In this document: in pieces, positions 5,819 through 9,137 of the stretch
How the letters are laid out: the number at the start of each line of letters is the position of its first letter
Numbering within the stretch: position 1 is the stretch's first letter
NCBI GenBank assembly: GCA_905372445.1
Contig: CAJPPF010000088.1
Coordinates: 1 to 9,137 of the forward strand
Direction of reading: 5' to 3'
DNA: 9,137 nucleotides
Origin: an uncultured Prevotella sp.
GTDB taxonomy: Bacteria > Bacteroidota > Bacteroidia > Bacteroidales > Bacteroidaceae
Position numbers and translations under genes: made by a program
The notes under the pieces: model-generated
Database searches by the model: none
The model's input: the letters and a program-made list of their open reading frames with translations, nothing else
What the model was told of the DNA's origin: nothing

Positions 5819-6517
5819 ATGCATGACAACAGGCATCACATACTGGTAGTTGACGACGAGAAGGATCTCTGCGAGATTCTTTGTTTCAATCTCGAGACCG
5901 CAGGTTACGAGGTTGATGTAGCTTTCTCGGCAGAGGAAGCACTTGCGATGAACATCAATACCTACAGTCTTATCCTGTTGGATGTTATGATGGCTGGTAT
6001 GAGCGGGTTCGAAATGGCAAAGCAACTGAAAAGCAGTCATGCCACATCGCATATTCCTATTGTCTTCCTTACGGCAAAGGATACAGAAAACGACATTCTC
6101 ACAGCGTTCAATATCGGTGCCGACGACTATATCACCAAGCCGTTCTCCATACGTGAAGTTACTGCAAGGGTGAAGGCGGTGCTGCGTCGCACCAGCGAGA
6201 AATCATCCGCGTCGGTGGCAACGAAATTCCTCAGTTATGAAGGGCTGCAGCTCGACCTTGACAGTAAGACAGTAAGCATCGACGGTCATGAGGTGGCATT
6301 CACAAAGAATGAATACGAACTGCTGCGATTGTTTCTTAACGAGAAAGGCAGGGTTTTCTCCCGTCAGGAGTTGATAGACCGTGCATGGCCTAATGACGTG
6401 TTAGTGTCTGATCGCACTGTCGACGTCAACATCACTCGTCTGCGCAAGAAGATCGGACCTTTTGCTACACACATCGCCACACGGCAGGGATATGGTTATT
6501 ATTTCGATGCACAATGA
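5819..6517 (+). CDS. OmpR/PhoB-family DNA-binding response regulator
   Basis: Two-component transcription factor of 232 residues. The receiver domain (about 8-122) has the acidic pair Asp12-Asp13, the phospho-acceptor Asp55 in LILLDVMM, Thr85 in FLTAKD and Lys107 in TKPFS, so all key residues are present. The C-terminal winged-helix domain (about 135-230) shows FTKNEYELLRLF (161-172), the recognition-helix stretch RTVDVNITRLRKKIG (199-213) and the closing TRQGYGYYF hairpin (221-229). The start is fixed because the receiver strand ILVVDDE begins at residue 8, and an in-frame TAA at 5801-5803 closes the frame upstream. No histidine kinase gene is adjacent: the left neighbour is the divergent pit gene and the right neighbour is convergent. 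Its kinase must be encoded elsewhere, or it is an orphan. Position beside pit suggests phosphate control, PhoB-like; this is inference. Confidence 0.95.
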   Translation: MHDNRHHILVVDDEKDLCEILCFNLETAGYEVDVAFSAEEALAMNINTYSLILLDVMMAGMSGFEMAKQLKSSHATSHIPIVFLTAKDTENDILTAFNIGADDYITKPFSIREVTARVKAVLRRTSEKSSASVATKFLSYEGLQLDLDSKTVSIDGHEVAFTKNEYELLRLFLNEKGRVFSRQELIDRAWPNDVLVSDRTVDVNITRLRKKIGPFATHIATRQGYGYYFDAQ

Positions 6518-6568
6518 CATTTCCACTGTTCAGCGAAAGTAACAGAGCACACTTCTATGCAATATCAT

Positions 6569-7417
6569 CTAAACATCGATAACGAGTCCATCATAAGCAA
6601 GGTGGATATTCTCCGGCAGACGCATTTCCGCATCATCATGAAAACCTATTTCATGAGTGAGATGAATTAAATATGTATTCTTTGCCACTATTCTCTTGGC
6701 AAAGGCAACTGCATCATTAACAAGCATGTGGCTATGATGTGGCTTTGTGAAACGCAAAGCATTGACAACAAGAGTCTCCACTCCTTCAAGATAAGACATC
6801 TCTCTTTCGGCTATTGTCTTCATGTCGGTAATGTATGCCAGATTGCCGATTCTATAGCCAATGATTGGCAATTCACCATGCATCACCTCTATAGGCATGA
6901 TGTCAACATCGCCAACACTGAACGGCTCATGAGGGCAAACAGTATGCAGCTTCAGCAATGGCACTCCCGGGTAAAGTTTGTCGGTGAAACAATATGGCAT
7001 GATTCTTCTTATTGTCCCTGACGTTCTCTCGTCGGCGTAGATATGCTGATCGCCGAAGACACAGAAACCACGAATGTCATCGAGACCACCTATATGATCA
7101 TAATGTTCATGCGTCAGCAGGATAGCATCAATGGGATAGAAATCCAAAGGCATTAGTTGCTGGCGTATGTCCGGACCGGCATCAATCAGTATTCGTGTGT
7201 GCTTCGTCTCAAGCAATGCCGCACTACGCAGCCGCTTGTCGCGCGGGTCGGTGCTGCAGCAGACGGGACAATGGCATCCGAGGATTGGAACACCGGCTGA
7301 AGTGCCCGTGCCTAAGAAACGAAGACGTGGGTGCTCCGGACCAGAATAAGGAGGTAGGTCGGCAAGGGTTGCCTCAATAGCAGGCAGCGTTATTTTGTGT
7401 TCTAAATCGTTGTTCAT
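6569..7417 (-). CDS. PhnP-like metallo-beta-lactamase-fold hydrolase
   Basis: Cytoplasmic metal-dependent hydrolase of 282 residues, of the MBL subgroup that includes PhnP (phosphoribosyl cyclic phosphodiesterase). After a roughly 30-residue N-terminal extension comes FLGTGTSAGVP (34-44), then a Cys cluster GCHCPVC (47-53), typical of the structural zinc site in this subgroup. The metal centre is THEHYDH (102-108, HxHxDH), His180 in VMHGE and Asp198 in YITDMK. A late HLTHE motif (252-256) supplies the C-terminal histidine. The ATG at 7417 lies 9 bases after the murB stop, so the gene is translated as the last cistron of the murB operon. No phn (C-P lyase) genes are visible, so the true substrate is unknown; a cyclic phosphodiester or small phosphorylated metabolite is only a guess. 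No clear terminator is seen in the 51-bp gap to the convergent response regulator; CTGTT 6526-6530 / AACAG 6541-6545 is too weak to call. Confidence 0.93.
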   Translation of the reverse strand: MNNDLEHKITLPAIEATLADLPPYSGPEHPRLRFLGTGTSAGVPILGCHCPVCCSTDPRDKRLRSAALLETKHTRILIDAGPDIRQQLMPLDFYPIDAILLTHEHYDHIGGLDDIRGFCVFGDQHIYADERTSGTIRRIMPYCFTDKLYPGVPLLKLHTVCPHEPFSVGDVDIMPIEVMHGELPIIGYRIGNLAYITDMKTIAEREMSYLEGVETLVVNALRFTKPHHSHMLVNDAVAFAKRIVAKNTYLIHLTHEIGFHDDAEMRLPENIHLAYDGLVIDV

Positions 7418-7426
7418 GAAAATTTA

Positions 7427-8434
7427 TCAGATGAAATTCACCTCTGGATGAATCTCTATACCAAATTTCACAAGGACATCATTCTGAATCACCTTGCACA
7501 GATTGACAATCTCCTCGCCCGTTGCTCCACCACGATTGACCAGTACAAGCGCCTGCTTGTCGTGCACACCTGCTCTCCCGAGGTTCTTACCTTTCCAACC
7601 GCACAGGTCGATGAGCCATCCTGCCGGAATCTTCTCATGCTCGGCATCAACGGAATAATGAGGCATCGACGGATATAGTGCAAGCAGAGACTCAAATTTC
7701 TCGCGCTTGACAATAGGATTCATAAAGAAAGAACCTGCATTGCCCACCACTTTCGGGTCGGGCAATTTGGCATTGCGTATGTCAATAATAGCCTGTCGCA
7801 GTTGTAATGATGTTGGTGTCGTAATTCCTTTTTCCTCCAATGCCTTGACAATATTGCCATAACCTAACTGAGGCTCGAACACCAGCGAAAGACGATACGT
7901 GACGTAGGTGATGAAATAACGGTTCTTCCATTCACCCTTGAAGCGGCTCTGTCGATAAGAATACTGACACTCTGCAGAAGAGAACTCCACTTTGCGTCCT
8001 GTAGCAATCTCCACAGCCTCAACACGCTGTATGATGTCTTTCACTTCCGAACCATAGGCACCTATATTCTGAATCGCCGTAGCTCCTACATCACCCGGGA
8101 TGAGAGAGAGATTCTCCGCTCCGTAATATCCATTACTTACAGCATAATCCACGACATCATCCCATATCTCGCCGGACCCACATCGCAGCAGAACATCATG
8201 ACCATCGCGCATGACTTCTATGCCTCGTATTGCCGAACGCACTACCGTACCGTCAAAATTGTGGGTAAAAAGAAGATTGCTGCCACCGCCAATAATGAGA
8301 AAACATTCATCAGCAATGGATGGCAGAAAAGACTGTGTCTCATCAACAGACGACACTTCGACATAACGACGGCAATAAGCATCAATACCAAAGGTATTAT
8401 GAGCCAATAGGCTATAATCAGAAAATTCCTGCAT
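7427..8434 (-). CDS. murB: UDP-N-acetylenolpyruvoylglucosamine reductase
   Basis: Reduces UDP-GlcNAc-enolpyruvate to UDP-MurNAc with NADPH and bound FAD, the second committed step of peptidoglycan precursor synthesis in the cytoplasm. With the start chosen here it is 335 residues, normal for type I (E. coli-like) MurB. The FAD domain has GGGSNLLF (49-56), ENLSLIPGDVGA (107-118) and IQNIGAYGSEV (121-131). The catalytic set is visible: Arg161 in YRQSRFK (160-166), Ser235 in GNAGSFFMNP (231-240) and Glu331 in HPEVNF (329-334). The frame is open to a further upstream ATG at 8521, but that would add 29 cysteine-bearing residues without family character and overlap the preceding gene by 77 bases. 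The ATG at 8434 starts directly before the conserved FSDYSLLAHNTFGI region and leaves a 10-base gap after the preceding stop codon. Second known cistron of a minus-strand operon. Confidence 0.96.
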   Translation of the reverse strand: MQEFSDYSLLAHNTFGIDAYCRRYVEVSSVDETQSFLPSIADECFLIIGGGSNLLFTHNFDGTVVRSAIRGIEVMRDGHDVLLRCGSGEIWDDVVDYAVSNGYYGAENLSLIPGDVGATAIQNIGAYGSEVKDIIQRVEAVEIATGRKVEFSSAECQYSYRQSRFKGEWKNRYFITYVTYRLSLVFEPQLGYGNIVKALEEKGITTPTSLQLRQAIIDIRNAKLPDPKVVGNAGSFFMNPIVKREKFESLLALYPSMPHYSVDAEHEKIPAGWLIDLCGWKGKNLGRAGVHDKQALVLVNRGGATGEEIVNLCKVIQNDVLVKFGIEIHPEVNFI

Positions 8435-8444
8435 CAGACAAAAG

Positions 8445-9137
8445 TTACATTGACATTTTAAAGAGTTTCCATTTCCCTGCAACACGCCTGAACACCATTT
8501 CCGACTGTATGCCGTTGGCAATACCTTCTATCAGTAATATCTTTGTATCAGAGTCCTTTGTTGGCTCATCATAGATGATATTATACATCATACCCTTCGG
8601 CATGGGTGGCGCAAACGAAGAGAACTGCTCCGGGAGAAGGTTGCCCTCAATATTATTGAACTCGTCGTCAGGGTTTGGTCCGGAGAACGACAGCTCGCTG
8701 GCAATGCTGGAAAGCTGGAAAAGCGAGTCAGTAACAAAGCGAGAGTAGAAATTAAGAAAAGAGGCGTTCGATGTGCTTGCAATAGGCAGACTGCGTATCT
8801 TTGTCATTCTCCACTCACCGCGTGGGCGCTCAAAGAAATACTGCTTGACGTAATGCTTATCAAGATATATCTTTTCGAGCGTCGCCTTATTTACGGATGT
8901 GTCGTTAATGAGCGACATCTGAGCACGGTTGTCGAACATTAATGTGTAGAACTCCATGTTGCTGAATAACTTGTCAAGCTTCCATTTACGCTTCTCAATC
9001 TTCGATACGGTATTATTCGTTTCTACAGGCAGTGGGAAATTAATGCGCGAGTATTGCACATCTTTTCTGCTCATGAAGTTAAACAGAAAATCTGAAAATA
9101 ACTCGTCGGCAGCCTTTGGCATAGGATGTTCCAGAAT
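8445..9137 (-). CDS. DUF4348 family protein, 5' end cut by window edge
   Basis: The frame stays open to the last base (codons upstream of the Met at 9122 read I-L-E-H-P), so the gene begins outside the window; at least 230 residues are present. The sequence, with DELFSDFLFNFMSRKDVQYSRINFPLPV near the visible N-terminus split around residues 6-33 from Met 9122 and a W-rich C-terminus (GEWRM, GKWKLFKMSM), fits the Bacteroidetes DUF4348 family, whose function is unknown. Members usually begin with a lipoprotein signal peptide; that part would be outside this window and is not seen. There are no membrane segments in the visible part. It is followed after 10 bases by murB, suggesting one operon and possibly an envelope role (inference). 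The promoter of the operon is not in the window. The family call is from memory of its general pattern. Confidence 0.82.
   Translation of the reverse strand: MLEHPMPKAADELFSDFLFNFMSRKDVQYSRINFPLPVETNNTVSKIEKRKWKLDKLFSNMEFYTLMFDNRAQMSLINDTSVNKATLEKIYLDKHYVKQYFFERPRGEWRMTKIRSLPIASTSNASFLNFYSRFVTDSLFQLSSIASELSFSGPNPDDEFNNIEGNLLPEQFSSFAPPMPKGMMYNIIYDEPTKDSDTKILLIEGIANGIQSEMVFRRVAGKWKLFKMSM

Overview
This window looks like chromosomal DNA from an anaerobic Bacteroidales bacterium, most likely Prevotella or a close relative. The evidence is the gene set (a 759-residue malic enzyme/PTA fusion, a Pit transporter with a PhoU-like tail, a DUF4348 protein), weak ribosome binding sites, and several copies of the Bacteroidetes -7 promoter element TAnnTTTG. 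The genus is an inference from general family knowledge; no database search was possible.

Layout. 1-597 is gene-poor. It holds a degenerate 22-bp tandem repeat (172-259), a cluster of small hairpins (245-368), a doubtful minus-strand small ORF (190-426) and the maeB promoter. 598-2877 (+) is the NADP-malic enzyme, ending in a strong intrinsic terminator (2935-2969). 2970-3442 is a second gene-poor stretch, dominated by an inverted-repeat element whose perfect 17-bp arms (3109-3125/3175-3191) each contain a GTGATWWATCAC palindrome. 3443-5692 (-) is a Pit-type phosphate transporter with its own terminator. It diverges from 5819-6517 (+), an OmpR/PhoB-family response regulator with no kinase beside it. 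The 126-bp gap between them holds two good promoters placed so close to the start codons that both mRNAs may be nearly leaderless. It also holds a set of TGT direct repeats spaced 10-11 bp, resembling a PhoB-type operator. 6569-9137 (-) is a compact operon, in transcription order: DUF4348 protein (5' end outside the window), murB, PhnP-like metallo-beta-lactamase-fold hydrolase, with 10- and 9-bp gaps. It converges on the response regulator.

How the genes may work together. maeB makes pyruvate and NADPH from malate. The transporter and the divergent regulator may form a phosphate-responsive pair (inference from position and the repeats). murB supplies the committed step to UDP-MurNAc for peptidoglycan; its two operon partners have no established link to that step.

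No clearly new multi-gene system is visible. The most unusual parts are the two repeat-rich intergenic regions and the layout of the Pit/regulator promoter region.
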